DNA from: JAPLJC01 sp963697965
Lineage (GTDB): Bacteria > Desulfobacterota > Desulfobaccia > Desulfobaccales > 0-14-0-80-60-11
Length of the DNA stretch: 64,000 nt
Direction of reading: 5' to 3'
Assembly (NCBI GenBank): GCA_963697965.1
Contig: OY969108.1
Coordinates: 2,356,001 to 2,420,000 of the forward strand
Below, piece by piece: positions 50,546 through 62,818 of this stretch (position 1 is its first letter; each line of letters opens with the position of its first letter). The position numbers were made by a program, and so were the translations under genes. The notes under the pieces were generated by a model. It made no database searches. It was not told the origin of the DNA and was given only the letters and a program-made list of their open reading frames with translations.

Positions 50546-51388
50546 TTACAGCCCGGCTTCGGCCCGGAGGATTTCCCTCAGGAAATCGGATTCTGCGGAG
50601 ACGGGAATCTCTTGACCGTCGATGGAGGCCACCGGCATCAGCCCCAGGAGGGCGTTGGCCAGCCAGACGCCCTCGGCCTGGCGCAACCGTGCAGGCTCGG
50701 TGGGGACCACTTCCAGTAACAGACCCAGACGGGCCAGGGCCAGGGTTAAAACAGCCAGGGTGACCCCCGGCAGGGCGCTGGCCGCGGCCGGGGTGCAATA
50801 GACCCCGCGGCTGAGATAGAGCAGGCTGGTGGCGGCGCCTTCGGACAGCATACCGTCGGACTCCAGGATGACGGCCTCCCTGGCCCCCTGCTCCAGGGCG
50901 TACTGCCGGGCCGCCAGGTAAAACAGGTAATTGAGGCTCTTGTGGCGGCCCAGGAAGGTGGTGCGCCGCTCCGGAAAGGTGGCTACCGGCCAGCCGGCGG
51001 CGTACTCGGCCGGCGGCGGCGGTTCATAGGGCTGGGCCCAGATCACCAAGGTGGGGCGAATCCCTGCGGGCAAACCCAGCCCGGCGGCCGCGCCCCGGCT
51101 AAGCAAGATCTTCACCCGGGCCACGCCCCGCTCCAGGCCGTTCACCGACAGCAGCTTATTAAGGCGCTCCTCCCAGGGCAGGTCCCCGGGAAGGGGCAGG
51201 TGAAAGGCCTTGGCCGAAGCCAGCAGGCGGGTCAAATGTTCCCTGAGAAAAAATAAGCGGCCGGCCTCGGCCCGGATGGTCTCGAAAAGGCCGTCCCCGT
51301 ATTGAAAGCCCCGGTCATTCACCGACACCCGGGCCTGGTCCGCGGGAACCAGGTCATCATCGAGCCAGACAAATTCAGGTTTTTCCAT
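50546..51388 (-). CDS. pabC: 4-amino-4-deoxychorismate lyase (class IV aminotransferase fold)
   Basis: 280 aa. Fold type IV signatures: SVNDRGFQYGDGLFETIRA, PLP lysine in GRHKSLNYLFYL, AVILESDGMLSEGAATSLLY and GVTLAVLTLAL. It removes pyruvate from aminodeoxychorismate to give p-aminobenzoate, completing the pabA-pabB-pabC series upstream. The class also contains branched-chain and D-amino acid aminotransferases; the neighbourhood favours PabC. Confidence 0.88.
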   Translation of the reverse strand: MEKPEFVWLDDDLVPADQARVSVNDRGFQYGDGLFETIRAEAGRLFFLREHLTRLLASAKAFHLPLPGDLPWEERLNKLLSVNGLERGVARVKILLSRGAAAGLGLPAGIRPTLVIWAQPYEPPPPAEYAAGWPVATFPERRTTFLGRHKSLNYLFYLAARQYALEQGAREAVILESDGMLSEGAATSLLYLSRGVYCTPAAASALPGVTLAVLTLALARLGLLLEVVPTEPARLRQAEGVWLANALLGLMPVASIDGQEIPVSAESDFLREILRAEAGL

Positions 51389-51789
51389 CCTTCCCTCTAG
51401 TACTGTGTCCCATGGAAACGTTGCATAAATGCTTTGCCATTTCCCCTCCCCCTTGGGAGGGCGACACCGGGTGGGGGGGGTAATTTATCTTTCATTTACC
51501 ATATGTTGCCACCCTCCCCCCAGCCCCCTCCCCTCAAGGGAGGGGGGGGTTATCTCGAATCTTTTATTTAAGATAATCGTGGGACATCACACCAGGGTGA
51601 TGATTCATAATTGCTATGGTATTTAAAACCCATGGTTTTCTCCCCCCTTTGTAAAAGGGGGGCAGGAGGGATTTAAATTAACCTCCTGAAATCCCCCTAA
51701 ATCCCCCTTTTTCAAAGGGGGACTTTTTATGCCCTGTTTCCTTAGTTTTTTGCTCTTGATTTAATGTAGTCTATTAACGAAGCGCCACA
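51389..51789. repeat. 400-nt repeat region splitting pabC from pabB
   Basis: Carries copy B of the ~175-nt element (51413-51588) and another C5/G5 palindrome pair (about 51640-51735). No gene. Confidence 0.75.
51413..51588 (-). repeat. Dispersed ~175-nt element, copy B (inverted)
   Basis: On the minus strand it reads gatgtcccac, an AT-rich block with aaaagatt, the C5/G5 palindrome, gtggcaacatatggtaaatga, a second palindrome and ggcaaagcattt..gcaacgtttcc, parallel to 7199-7373. Confidence 0.8.
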
Positions 51790-53213
<1,424 letters not shown>

Positions 53214-53217
<4 letters not shown>

Positions 53218-53924
53218 TCCCCCCGCCCTCTCCTCAAGCTTTCCTGTCCACCCCGCAGATGGGGTTGGGGGAGGGGATTGGCAGCAGGTTTGGGTATTTT
53301 TCGCAAGGGCAGGGAACGCTGGGGGCCGTCGCTTTCCCAAGACTCCCCCAAACGGCTATCCTGCCCTTCCCGCAAAAAATTCGCCGCCAGTTGCCGGCCG
53401 TAAGCGGTGAGGAAGGACTCCGGGTGGAACTGGACCCCGTGCAGGGGATAGCGCCGGTGGCTCAGGCCCATGATCACTCCATCTTCACTCTTGGCCGTGA
53501 CCTCCAGGTCCGGGGCGACGGAATCCGCCATCAGAGAATGATAGCGGGCTGCGGCAAAGGGCGACGGCAGGCCCTCAAACAGGCCCCGCCCCTGGTGGAA
53601 GACCCGGGAGGTCTTGCCGTGCACCGGCTCCGGGGCCCTGACCGTGGCGCCGCCGAAGACCTCGTTGATGGCCTGGTGGCCCAGGCAGACCCCCAGGATG
53701 GGCAGGCGCTGATGGAAATGGGCGATCGCCGCCTTGCTGATCCCGGCCTGGGCCGGGGCCTTGGGGCCCGGGGAGATGCAGAGCCAGGCAGGCTTAAGGG
53801 CCTCGATCTCCGCCAGGGTCACCGCGTCATGGCGGAAGACCAGGACCTCCAGGTTAAACTCAGAGAAGAGCTGCACCAGGTTGTAGGTGAAGGAATCGTA
53901 ATTATCGATCATTACCAGACGCAT
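53214..53924 (-). CDS. pabA: Aminodeoxychorismate synthase glutaminase component (TrpG/PabA family)
   Basis: 236 aa from the ATG preceded by GGGGGAGGG. Class I glutamine amidotransferase: DNYDSFTYNLVQLF, oxyanion GPKAPAQAG, nucleophile Cys in GVCLGHQAI, and the His/Glu pair in GVQFHPESFLT. About 45 residues follow the usual C-terminus (after AANFL), Pro/Arg-rich and without family counterpart, so the reading frame simply runs into pabB. The protein could also support anthranilate synthesis; pabB and pabC neighbours favour folate. Confidence 0.92.
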
Positions 53925-53938
53925 CTTCCCTCCCCCAT

Positions 53939-53971
53939 AAAAAAAAAGCCGCCCCAGGAGTCTGGGTGGCT
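53939..53971 (-). terminator. Rho-independent terminator between the zinc-ribbon gene and pabA
   Basis: On the minus strand an imperfect stem (agccaccca with a G-T pair against the other arm) is followed by a T9 run, about 70 nt past the stop of the upstream gene and immediately before the pabA ribosome-binding site. Confidence 0.7.
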
Positions 53972-54043
53972 TTGGCCTGAACATAACTCTCAACTTTTAT
54001 ATATGGAGATTAAACGGTGGTGTCAATGGTTTTTTCGGCCTTC

Positions 54044-54397
54044 TCAGGCCTCCCGGTTGACCCGCAGGCGGATGAAATAGAGGGTGCCAAAGGCGCTGGC
54101 ATTCAGGCTGTGCTGCTGGAAGTCGTAATGCGGAACATAGCCGGCGTCGTAGTCATCGCCTTCCGCCAGACCCATGGCCCGGTCCATATCGCCGTCAGTG
54201 GCCATGACCAGGGCCTGGAGGAAAACGGCGCCGCCGTTGCGGGCCGTGGGATCATGGGCGAACACCGCCCCGCAGTTGCAGAATCCTCCGGCAAAATCGT
54301 ACCACTGACCCTCCTGCAACTGCACCGGGCGCAGCACCTCCGAGCCGCAAAAGGGGCAGCGCACCTTGCGGGCGCGATCTGAAAACAGCTTCGGCAT
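54044..54397 (-). CDS. Hypothetical zinc-ribbon protein
   Basis: 117 aa. A Cys2-Cys2 ribbon (CPFCGSEVLRPVQL, then GGFCNCGAVFAHDP) makes up the first half; the rest (QALVMATDGDMDRAMGLAEG) is acidic and helical and not recognised. Likely cytoplasmic and metal-binding; role unknown. It has a terminator before pabA, so it is transcribed separately. Confidence 0.75.
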   Translation of the reverse strand: MPKLFSDRARKVRCPFCGSEVLRPVQLQEGQWYDFAGGFCNCGAVFAHDPTARNGGAVFLQALVMATDGDMDRAMGLAEGDDYDAGYVPHYDFQQHSLNASAFGTLYFIRLRVNREA

Positions 54398-54626
54398 GAA
54401 AAAAACCTCGCAATGCTTGCCGGGTCTGGCTCACCTGGGAGCGCCGCTCCCGGCTGAGAAAATAGCCGCCGCCAACCGTGCCGCAGGGTGGCCTCCGCAA
54501 TCCCGGTTCAGTCCATTATCCACAATTTTTCCGTTTTCGGCAATTATCTTAACCTCTATTGATATTGACAGCGCGGCTTCTCAGCCTTAAATTATGCTTC
54601 ACTTCGCAGTCAAAGGAGAGGCAGCC

Positions 54627-54806
54627 ATGGCTGACAAGACCATATGTTTTTCGGCCCAGGAGCAGATGAAGATCGAGGCCATCGTCATCGACAAAGATGG
54701 GGAAGGGGCCTTGCTTTACCTGGCGCAACTGGATGACCGCTTAAATCCGCATTTCGGCCACGCCTGCGGGCCGAAGGCGGCGGAAGGCCCCCCGGGGCGC
54801 GGCTGA
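54627..54806 (+). CDS. Small protein, tandem paralogue 1 (unknown family)
   Basis: 59 aa from an ATG with AGGAG 8 nt upstream. Sequence begins MADKTICFSAQEQMKIEAIV and continues IDKDGEGALLYLAQLDDRL, then GHACGPK and a Gly/Pro-rich tail. It is clearly related to the next small gene: shared pattern MADK-F-S-x-Q-E-Q-x-K-x-x-A-I-V-I-D-K-D, YLA-x-L-x-D-R, H-x-x-x-A-C-G-x-K. No signal peptide or membrane segment. Function unknown; I know no family with this pattern. Confidence 0.75.
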   Translation: MADKTICFSAQEQMKIEAIVIDKDGEGALLYLAQLDDRLNPHFGHACGPKAAEGPPGRG

Positions 54807-54932
54807 TAACCATTTTTTTTGGCGATCGAATCGACAGCTTAAGGATCCGGACCGGCCCTGTGGGGCCGCCGGGGCGCCGGCCTGCCTCAAAACCGCCATC
54901 CGGAGAGGGCTCAGCCGGCAAATGAGGAGATT

Positions 54933-55097
54933 ATGGCAGACAAAGAGCTTGTTTTTTCGGATCAGGAGCAGCAGAAGTTACAGGCCATAGTCATTGACAA
55001 GGACAAAGACGAGGCCATCCGTTATTTAGCCAGCCTGGTTGACCGCATTAAAGGTCATGCCGGCCGTGCCTGCGGCTTCAAGCCGGCCAGGGGGTAA
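54933..55097 (+). CDS. Small protein, tandem paralogue 2 (unknown family)
   Basis: 54 aa with GAGGAG 5 nt before the ATG. It reads MADKELVFSDQEQQKLQAIV, then IDKDKDEAIRYLASLVDRI, KGHAGRACGFKPARG. It aligns end to end with the previous gene, so the pair arose by tandem duplication and both keep open frames, good sites and the ACG-x-K ending. Conserved core residues despite many changes suggest selection. The single Cys near the C-terminus is shared by both. Confidence 0.8.
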   Translation: MADKELVFSDQEQQKLQAIVIDKDKDEAIRYLASLVDRIKGHAGRACGFKPARG

Positions 55098-55126
55098 AAA
55101 AGGCGATAATCGCTCCTGACGGCGGG

Positions 55127-55762
55127 ATGGACCGGCTGGCTCTGGTATCCGACACCCACGCCTACCGGGCCGGTCTGCCCCCGTTATTCGCCTTTCTGCG
55201 CCTCCAGGGCCTGCGTCACCTGGCCTGCCTGGGGGACTGCCAGCCGGAGCCTTTCCGGGACTGGCTGTCCCTGGACCCCGGACACCGCCTTTATTGGGTC
55301 TATGACGTCTTTGGCCCCCAATTGCCGGAAGCCACCGCTTGCGGGGTGGTCCTGGAATTGGAGGCCAGGGTCTTTCTGGCCCATACCCGGGCTCTGATCT
55401 GGACCCATTACGATGAGCGCATCCGGGCTTACCGCCGCGGTGCCCCCGCCTGCCGCCCGCCCCTGCTGGCAGCCCATGGGCATACCCACGTGCCCAGCGT
55501 CACCCGCTTTGCTCCACCCTTAAGCCGCCTGCTTTACATCAATGACCCCATCCGGCCCGCGGAGTTTAAGCCGCGCCAGGCCTGCCTGAGTATGGAGCCG
55601 GACACCGTTTACCTCATAGTTCCCGGGGCCTTCACCCTGGAGGAGGGGCGTCATCCCAACTTCAGTTTCGCGGTGCTGGACCTTCTGGCCTCACGGCTGG
55701 CCATGGTTTCCCTGCGGGACCTGGCCGCCCTCGATTCCTTGCAGCTGTTCCCCCCGGAGTAA
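55127..55762 (+). CDS. YfcE/MJ0936-type metallophosphoesterase
   Basis: 211 aa. Metal-site motifs: LVSDTHAYRAGL, CLGDC, FLAHTR and AAHGHTHVPS. The usual GNCD block is altered (YWVYDVFG), so the catalytic Asn is not visible. The last 50 residues extend past the typical domain. Probably cleaves a phosphodiester or phosphomonoester, substrate unknown. It begins 29 nt after the second small gene and may be cotranscribed with it. Confidence 0.85.
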   Translation: MDRLALVSDTHAYRAGLPPLFAFLRLQGLRHLACLGDCQPEPFRDWLSLDPGHRLYWVYDVFGPQLPEATACGVVLELEARVFLAHTRALIWTHYDERIRAYRRGAPACRPPLLAAHGHTHVPSVTRFAPPLSRLLYINDPIRPAEFKPRQACLSMEPDTVYLIVPGAFTLEEGRHPNFSFAVLDLLASRLAMVSLRDLAALDSLQLFPPE

Positions 55763-56135
55763 GTAACCACGCGGCCTAATTCCATAATTTTCTAATTATC
55801 GTAACGTTTTCACCCCCCCTCACCCCAGACCTCTCCCCTCGCTGGGGCGAGAGAATGCAGGGCGGGAAAGCGGAGCGCACTCCACCTCGGCTCCCGGTGC
55901 AGGCGGGGGGAGAGGGGACAAAAAGCCAGTTTCCCCAGGTTTACTGCTAGCGTCAATGGCATTGTATCTTTATCCCCTCTCCCCTCGCCGTAGGGGCGGG
56001 GTTTCCCCGCCCGGGCAAACCCACAGGCCAGAGGCCTGTGCCACTGGACACCGCCCCTACCAACGGGTGAGAGGGTCAGGGTGAGGGGGGAATAAACGTG
56101 TCTCTCTCTTTATCGGACGCCGGGGATAACCGGCA
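55763..56135. repeat. Intergenic palindromic repeats
   Basis: C/G-rich runs (cccctcaccccagacctctccc and its inverse near 56065-56090) surround a GTAGGGGC-type palindrome (55990-56060), inside which sits a cacaggc..gcctgtgccac hairpin like that at 3108-3126: one repeat nested in another. No gene. Confidence 0.7.
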
Positions 56136-56681
56136 TTAGCGGATCGCATCCAGCATATCCGGAATCTGATACATCTTTCCGGCCAGCAGTTCCCCGGCTA
56201 CCAGTGCGTCGGTGGGAAAGGCCAGGGGCTGGGGCGGCTGGGCCACTGGAAAGAAGGCCACTTCAGTGAGATCGTCTCCGGCCCGCAGGTCCCCTCCCAG
56301 CACGCGGCCGGCAAACCAGAGGCCCACGGTGAGCCGCTCCGGGTCGTGGAAATTGGAGTGGGCCGCCAGCAACTCCCCCACTGCCACCGTGAGGCCCGTC
56401 TCCTCCTGAAACTCCCGGGCCGCGGCCTCCCTGACCTCTTCCCCCCACTCCAGGTAACCGCAGGGAAGACACCAGGCCCCCGGTGCCGGCCCGCCGGCCC
56501 GGCGCCCCCATAAGATCTGCTCCCCCCGGCGTACCACCACCGCCACCCCCACCGCGGGGTTGACGTACAAAACCCGGCCGCACCCCCGGCAGGTCAGGCG
56601 GTCCCGGCCCCCCCGGGGACGCGTCTCCAATGGCCCTCCGCAGCAAGGGCAGAAGCGGAATGAGGGTGGATTGCAGGACAT
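56136..56681 (-). CDS. Nudix hydrolase with N-terminal zinc ribbon
   Basis: 181 aa. Zinc ribbon CPCCGGPLETRPRGGRDRLTC.GCGRV (residues 11-36), then a Nudix box GYLEWGEEVREAAAREFQEE matching GX5EX7REUXEEXGU. The layout matches the NADH-pyrophosphatase-like group, so it probably hydrolyses a nucleoside diphosphate derivative. Convergent with the phosphoesterase gene across the repeat region. Confidence 0.92.
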   Translation of the reverse strand: MSCNPPSFRFCPCCGGPLETRPRGGRDRLTCRGCGRVLYVNPAVGVAVVVRRGEQILWGRRAGGPAPGAWCLPCGYLEWGEEVREAAAREFQEETGLTVAVGELLAAHSNFHDPERLTVGLWFAGRVLGGDLRAGDDLTEVAFFPVAQPPQPLAFPTDALVAGELLAGKMYQIPDMLDAIR

Positions 56682-56857
56682 GTTAGTTTGAGTTTCGAGT
56701 TTTGGTGGTTAATTGATTAGTGGGCCATCGAAGGCTTCTTCTATTTTCTTTTAACCTGAAAACCGGAAACTGAAAACCGAAAACTCTCTTTTAAGGTTGA
56801 AAGTGCAAGGAAATTCAATTAAAAAAAGCGAGGTTCCAATTTTTTGGGAGAAACCTC

Positions 56858-58906
<2,049 letters not shown>

Positions 58907-58910
58907 GTGT

Positions 58911-58975
58911 AGGGGCGACCCGCTGGGGCGCCTGTGTCGGGTGGGCACTGCCCGCCATATCTTCAGGGGCGACAG
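58911..58975. repeat. GTAGGGGC-type repeat with ggtgggcactgccc hairpin
   Basis: Starts gtaggggcgacccgctgggg, then a gggcactgcccgcc hairpin like that at 19150-19210. It sits between fusA and ndk and could act as a weak terminator. Confidence 0.55.
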
Positions 58976-59068
58976 TGGCCGGAGCCTTGATGCCTGTAAA
59001 TCGGGTCGCCTTCCCTAAAAATATTTTTATAAAGCGGGCGCCCTGGCGCCTGTTTGAGGAGACCAAAA

Positions 59069-59488
59069 ATGAGCACAGAGAAGACCTTATCCCTGATCAA
59101 ACCGGACGGCGTGGCCCGGGGATTGGTCGGCGAAGTCATCGGCCGCCTGGAAAAACGCGGCCTCAAGATCAAGGCATTGAAGCTGGTGCAGCTCAGCAAG
59201 ACCCAGGCCCTCGATTTCTACCAGGTCCACCAGGAGCGGCCCTTTTACCAGAGCCTCACCACCTTCATGAGTTCCGGCCCCATTGTAGCCATGATCATGG
59301 AGGGGGACCAGGCCGTCCAGGTGTACCGGGACCTGATGGGCGCCACCGACTATCGCCAGGCCGCTCCCGGCACCATCCGGGCCGACTTTGCCCGGGAGAT
59401 CGAAGCCAACATCGTCCACGGCTCCGACAGCCCGGAAAGCGCAGCCGCCGAAATCGCCTTCTTCTTCAACGCCCTGGAGCTGGTTTAG
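59069..59488 (+). CDS. ndk: Nucleoside diphosphate kinase
   Basis: 139 aa from the ATG with GAGGAGA upstream. Family signatures: MSTEKTLSLIKPDGVARGL, FYQVHQERPFYQSLTTFMSS, GPIVAMIMEGDQAV, and active-site NIVHGSDSPESAAAEIAFFF with the catalytic His118-equivalent. It transfers the terminal phosphate between nucleoside triphosphates and diphosphates. Confidence 0.97.
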   Translation: MSTEKTLSLIKPDGVARGLVGEVIGRLEKRGLKIKALKLVQLSKTQALDFYQVHQERPFYQSLTTFMSSGPIVAMIMEGDQAVQVYRDLMGATDYRQAAPGTIRADFAREIEANIVHGSDSPESAAAEIAFFFNALELV

Positions 59489-59705
59489 AGAGTGGTTCAG
59501 GAATATTTTTAATCCCGGATTATGCCGCAAGAATTGACGGAGATCTGTAATAGGGTCGGCCCATTATCCATCCTCTCCTTGACAAACAAGAAAAACGAAT
59601 AATTCTATAAGACAAGGCATAATTCCTTCGCGCTCTCTTGTTGGTTTTTAATATTCCTCATGCTCCCTGCTACTGCCGTAAATCCCCTTCGGAAAGGACG
59701 GAGAA

Positions 59706-60714
59706 ATGGACCGGCGGCAGTTTATCAATAGATTGGCGACCCTGGGCGCGGCCATAACGGTGACCCGGTTTCCCGGGCTGGTGACCCAGGCCTGGGCAGC
59801 CGAGGGAAAAGGCCAGATCCCGTACCGCCCATTGGGCAGCATGGTTGAGAAGGTCTTCATTGTTGGTCTGGGCGGTTTTCACCTCGGCCGGCCCGATGTG
59901 CCAGAGCGAGAGCATCCGCATCGTTCGCACGGCCATCGACAACGGCATCAACTTCATGGACAATTCCTGGGATTATAACGGCGGCGAAAGCGAAATCCGC
60001 ATGGGCAAGGCCCTGAGAGACGGTTACCGCCAAAAAGTTTTCCTCATGACCAAAATCGATGGGCGCACCGGGGAGGCCGCCGCCAAACAGCTTGATGAAT
60101 CCCTCAGGCGCCTGCAAACCGATGCCATCGATCTGCTCCAATTCCATGAATTGATTCGCATGTCCGACCCGGAGCGCATCTTTGCCCCCCAGGGCGCCTA
60201 CGAGGCCATGCTCGCCGCGAAAAAAGCCGGAAAAATCCGCTATATCGGCTTCACCGGGCATAAGAGCACCGCAATCCACCTGAAGATGCTGGAACTCTGC
60301 TTCGCCAACAACTTCACCCCTGCCACCGTGCAAATGCCGTTGAATCTCATGGACGCGCACTATGACAGCTTCCAAAAGCAGGTTCTGCCTGTGCTCCTGC
60401 AGCACGGCATCGGGCCCCTGGCGATGAAATCCATGGGTGACCACTTCCTTCTCGAGAGCAACACCGTAACCCCCATGGAATGCCTGCACTATGACATGAA
60501 TCTGCCGGTTTCCGTGGTGATTACCGGCTGCGACTCCATGCGAATCTTGGAGCAGGCCCTGACTGCCGCCCGCACCTTCCGGCCCTTAAGCGCCCAGGAG
60601 GTAGCGGCCCTGTTGGCCAAGACCGCCAAGGCCGCGGCGCTGGGCAAGTTTGAACTTTATAAGACCTCGGACCATTTCGACAGTACGGCTCACAACCCCC
60701 AATGGCTGGGTTAG
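59706..60714 (+). pseudogene. Tat-exported aldo/keto reductase, frameshifted
   Basis: The first frame starts MDRRQFINRLATLGAAITV (twin-arginine signal, cleavage near AWAAEG) and runs to about 59900 through VGLGGFHLGRPDVP. The rest of the protein (SESIRIVRTAIDNGINFMDN, GKIRYIGFTGHKS, LMDAHYDSFQKQVLPVLLQ) continues in the next frame to 60714. Removing one base near 59903 (gtgccag) joins the frames into a normal AKR of about 335 aa. The strong upstream site and intact remainder favour a sequencing error or very recent mutation. Confidence 0.85.
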
Positions 60715-60759
60715 CCGCATCCGGCCGGGGATTCGCTCACCCCCAAGGAGGGAACAACC

Positions 60760-61266
60760 ATGAGTAAAGTGGCGGTTGTAATCACCGACATGTTCGAAGA
60801 TTCGGAATATTCCCAGCCAGCCGCAGCCTTTAAGAAAGCCGGCCACGAACTGATTCATGTGGGTTTAAAAAGCGGCGTTACCGTGAAGGGCGAGAGGCAA
60901 GGCACGCCGGTTAAGGTCGACAAAACCGCCCAGGAGGTCAGGGTAGGCGACTTCGACGCCCTCTTAATTCCAGGCGGTTATTCGCCGGATCAATTGAGGG
61001 TCGATGAGCACGTGGTGCGGTTTGTCAAAGAGTTCGTAGAAAGCGGCAAACCGGTTTGCCTGATCTGCCACGCCCCGCAACTTCTCATCACCGCCCAGGT
61101 GCTCAAAGGGCGCAAGATTACAGGTTGGAAATCCTTGATCCAGGATATCAAAAATGCGGGGGCCGAATTTATTGATCAGGAGGTCGTTGAGGACGGCAAC
61201 CTGATTTGCAGCCGTAGCCCCGCTGATCTCCCGGCTTTCATACGGGCCTGCTCGAAGAAATTATAA
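60760..61266 (+). CDS. DJ-1/PfpI-family protein
   Basis: 168 aa. Signatures: VAVVITDMFEDSEYSQP with the conserved Glu, DFDALLIPGGYSPDQLR, and the nucleophile elbow VCLICHAPQLLITAQ with the reactive Cys followed by His. Members act as glyoxalases, deglycases or stress-related hydrolases; the group with this motif includes PfpI/YhbO-like proteins. It lies 45 nt after the aldo/keto reductase, perhaps one stress-related unit. Confidence 0.92.
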   Translation: MSKVAVVITDMFEDSEYSQPAAAFKKAGHELIHVGLKSGVTVKGERQGTPVKVDKTAQEVRVGDFDALLIPGGYSPDQLRVDEHVVRFVKEFVESGKPVCLICHAPQLLITAQVLKGRKITGWKSLIQDIKNAGAEFIDQEVVEDGNLICSRSPADLPAFIRACSKKL

Positions 61267-61361
61267 GATTTCCTCGGAGACTGAAATCCCGAATAGGCGC
61301 CCGGTGGGTATTCCTGCCTCCAGGTCAAGGCTGAGCCGGAGCAGCACAGGAGGAAAAGTTA

Positions 61362-61788
61362 ATGAGAATCTGGGCCGCTCTTAATGATTACAAACGGCTT
61401 TTCTTCTCTCTAATTCTGATTCCATCGCTGCCGTTCTTTTCATAGGCAGCGCCTGTGCACAGCAGGAAGGGCCTCCTAAAAGAGCCGCCATCTTGCTGAC
61501 GATCTTCCTCAAGCACGATCAATCGAAGACTCTCGACGAGATTGAAGCTCAATTGAGGAAAACTGGCTTCTACAAGAACTTCCGCCGAAAGGAGTAGAGG
61601 TGGTCTCATGGTACGTAATGATGGGTATAGGGCAGGTGGTCACCTTGCGGGTGCCTGCGGAGAAACTGCGTGAAGTGAACCTAACAATTGAGCATGGCGC
61701 CTGGGGAGCCTTCCATACCGAGTTCTATGCAACTTACGACTACAAACCGGTTTGGGAAGATGAGCGCCAAAAAGCGCAGGGTAAATAG
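61362..61788 (+). pseudogene. Decayed gene for a small exported protein
   Basis: A good site (AGGAGG) and ATG begin MRIWAALNDYKRLFFSLILI, but a stop follows after about 28 codons. The other frames continue a sensible protein: IGSACAQQEGPPKRAAILLT, FLKHDQSKTLDEIEAQLRK, then after a second shift near 61590 VEVVSWYVMMGIGQVVTLRV and PAEKLREVNLTIEHGAWGAF to a stop at 61788. So there are two indels. The reconstructed protein would be about 140 aa, with a signal-like N-terminus. Its family is not known to me. Confidence 0.65.
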
Positions 61789-61923
61789 AGGAGGATCGGA
61801 TAGGGAATACCTTTGGTGATAGGCCCCATGGCAGGAGGGTGGTCGATTTAGCCGATAGACTGTGCGCACCAAGTCGGCGAAAAGGCAGGCCCCAGATCTT
61901 ACCCCACGTTTTTGCCTTTTGAC

Positions 61924-62589
61924 TTACCCCGCCTCTGGATTCAGCAGGCGCTGCAGTTCTTCCGTCTCATAGACAACTTCTTTGCCGGCCAGCCGCACGC
62001 ACCCGTGCACTACGTAGTTGAGAACCCGGGGCTGCCAAACGTGTTCAGCCCGATTCACCTTGGCAGCCAGGGTCTCCGGCGTATCGCCCGGCTCAATGGG
62101 AACTGGCAGCGCCGAAATTATCGGGCCGCGGTCATAAACCGCATCCACAAAATGCATGGTGACCGCGCTGTGGGTAATCTCCCCGCGGTGATAAGCCGCC
62201 ATAACCGCTTCGTGAACATGGTGTCCGAAAAGTTTCGGCCCGCCAAATCGCGGTAAAGGACCGGGATGGATATTAATCGTACGCGCCGGGTCCAGACCTG
62301 CCACCAGTTTCAGCCAGCCGGAGAGCATGACATAATCAGCGTGGAAATACTTGACAAAGTTTTGGTAGCCGCTCGCCTGATAGGGACCGGTCCAGTATTC
62401 GCAAGGTATCCCGAGCGCCTTGGCCGCACGCCAGACGCCGCCTTCAAAATGATTAGTGATAACCGCAGCAATCGAGGCGTCCAAAATTGGCGGGCTACTC
62501 CGGGCAGCCCTCACCATGTTCTCAAATCCTGAGCCGCCGCCGGTTTTGGTTCCGGAAGCAAAAACCAGGATATTGGGATTATTTTTCAT
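61924..62589 (-). CDS. PurN-like formyltransferase
   Basis: 221 aa from the ATG at 62589. Rossmann-type start ILVFASGTKTGGGSGFENMV (PurN has a shorter SGxGSN loop), VMLSGWLKLV, catalytic NIHPGPLPRFGG with His, and MHFVDAVYDRGPII with the catalytic Asp. It transfers a formyl group from 10-formyl-tetrahydrofolate; the substrate may be phosphoribosylglycinamide or another amine. The extended glycine-rich loop suggests a divergent subgroup. Confidence 0.85.
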   Translation of the reverse strand: MKNNPNILVFASGTKTGGGSGFENMVRAARSSPPILDASIAAVITNHFEGGVWRAAKALGIPCEYWTGPYQASGYQNFVKYFHADYVMLSGWLKLVAGLDPARTINIHPGPLPRFGGPKLFGHHVHEAVMAAYHRGEITHSAVTMHFVDAVYDRGPIISALPVPIEPGDTPETLAAKVNRAEHVWQPRVLNYVVHGCVRLAGKEVVYETEELQRLLNPEAG

Positions 62590-62818
62590 GAGGCCATCCC
62601 CATTTTGTCTGCAAGGCATTCAGCATCATCGGCTTTCGTTTTTCATACCATATTCTCGCAGTGGTTGCCTACCTGCCCCGCAAACCCAGCCTTCGCCAGC
62701 AAAATTGGCGGGCCGCGCCGGTTTTTCGGGGCGCCGGGGTTAACTAAAAAAAGGGGTGGGGATAAGGAGGTCTAAAAAGATTTTTGGCTTCCGAACATTT
62801 TTCCAAGGATAGGTGAAC

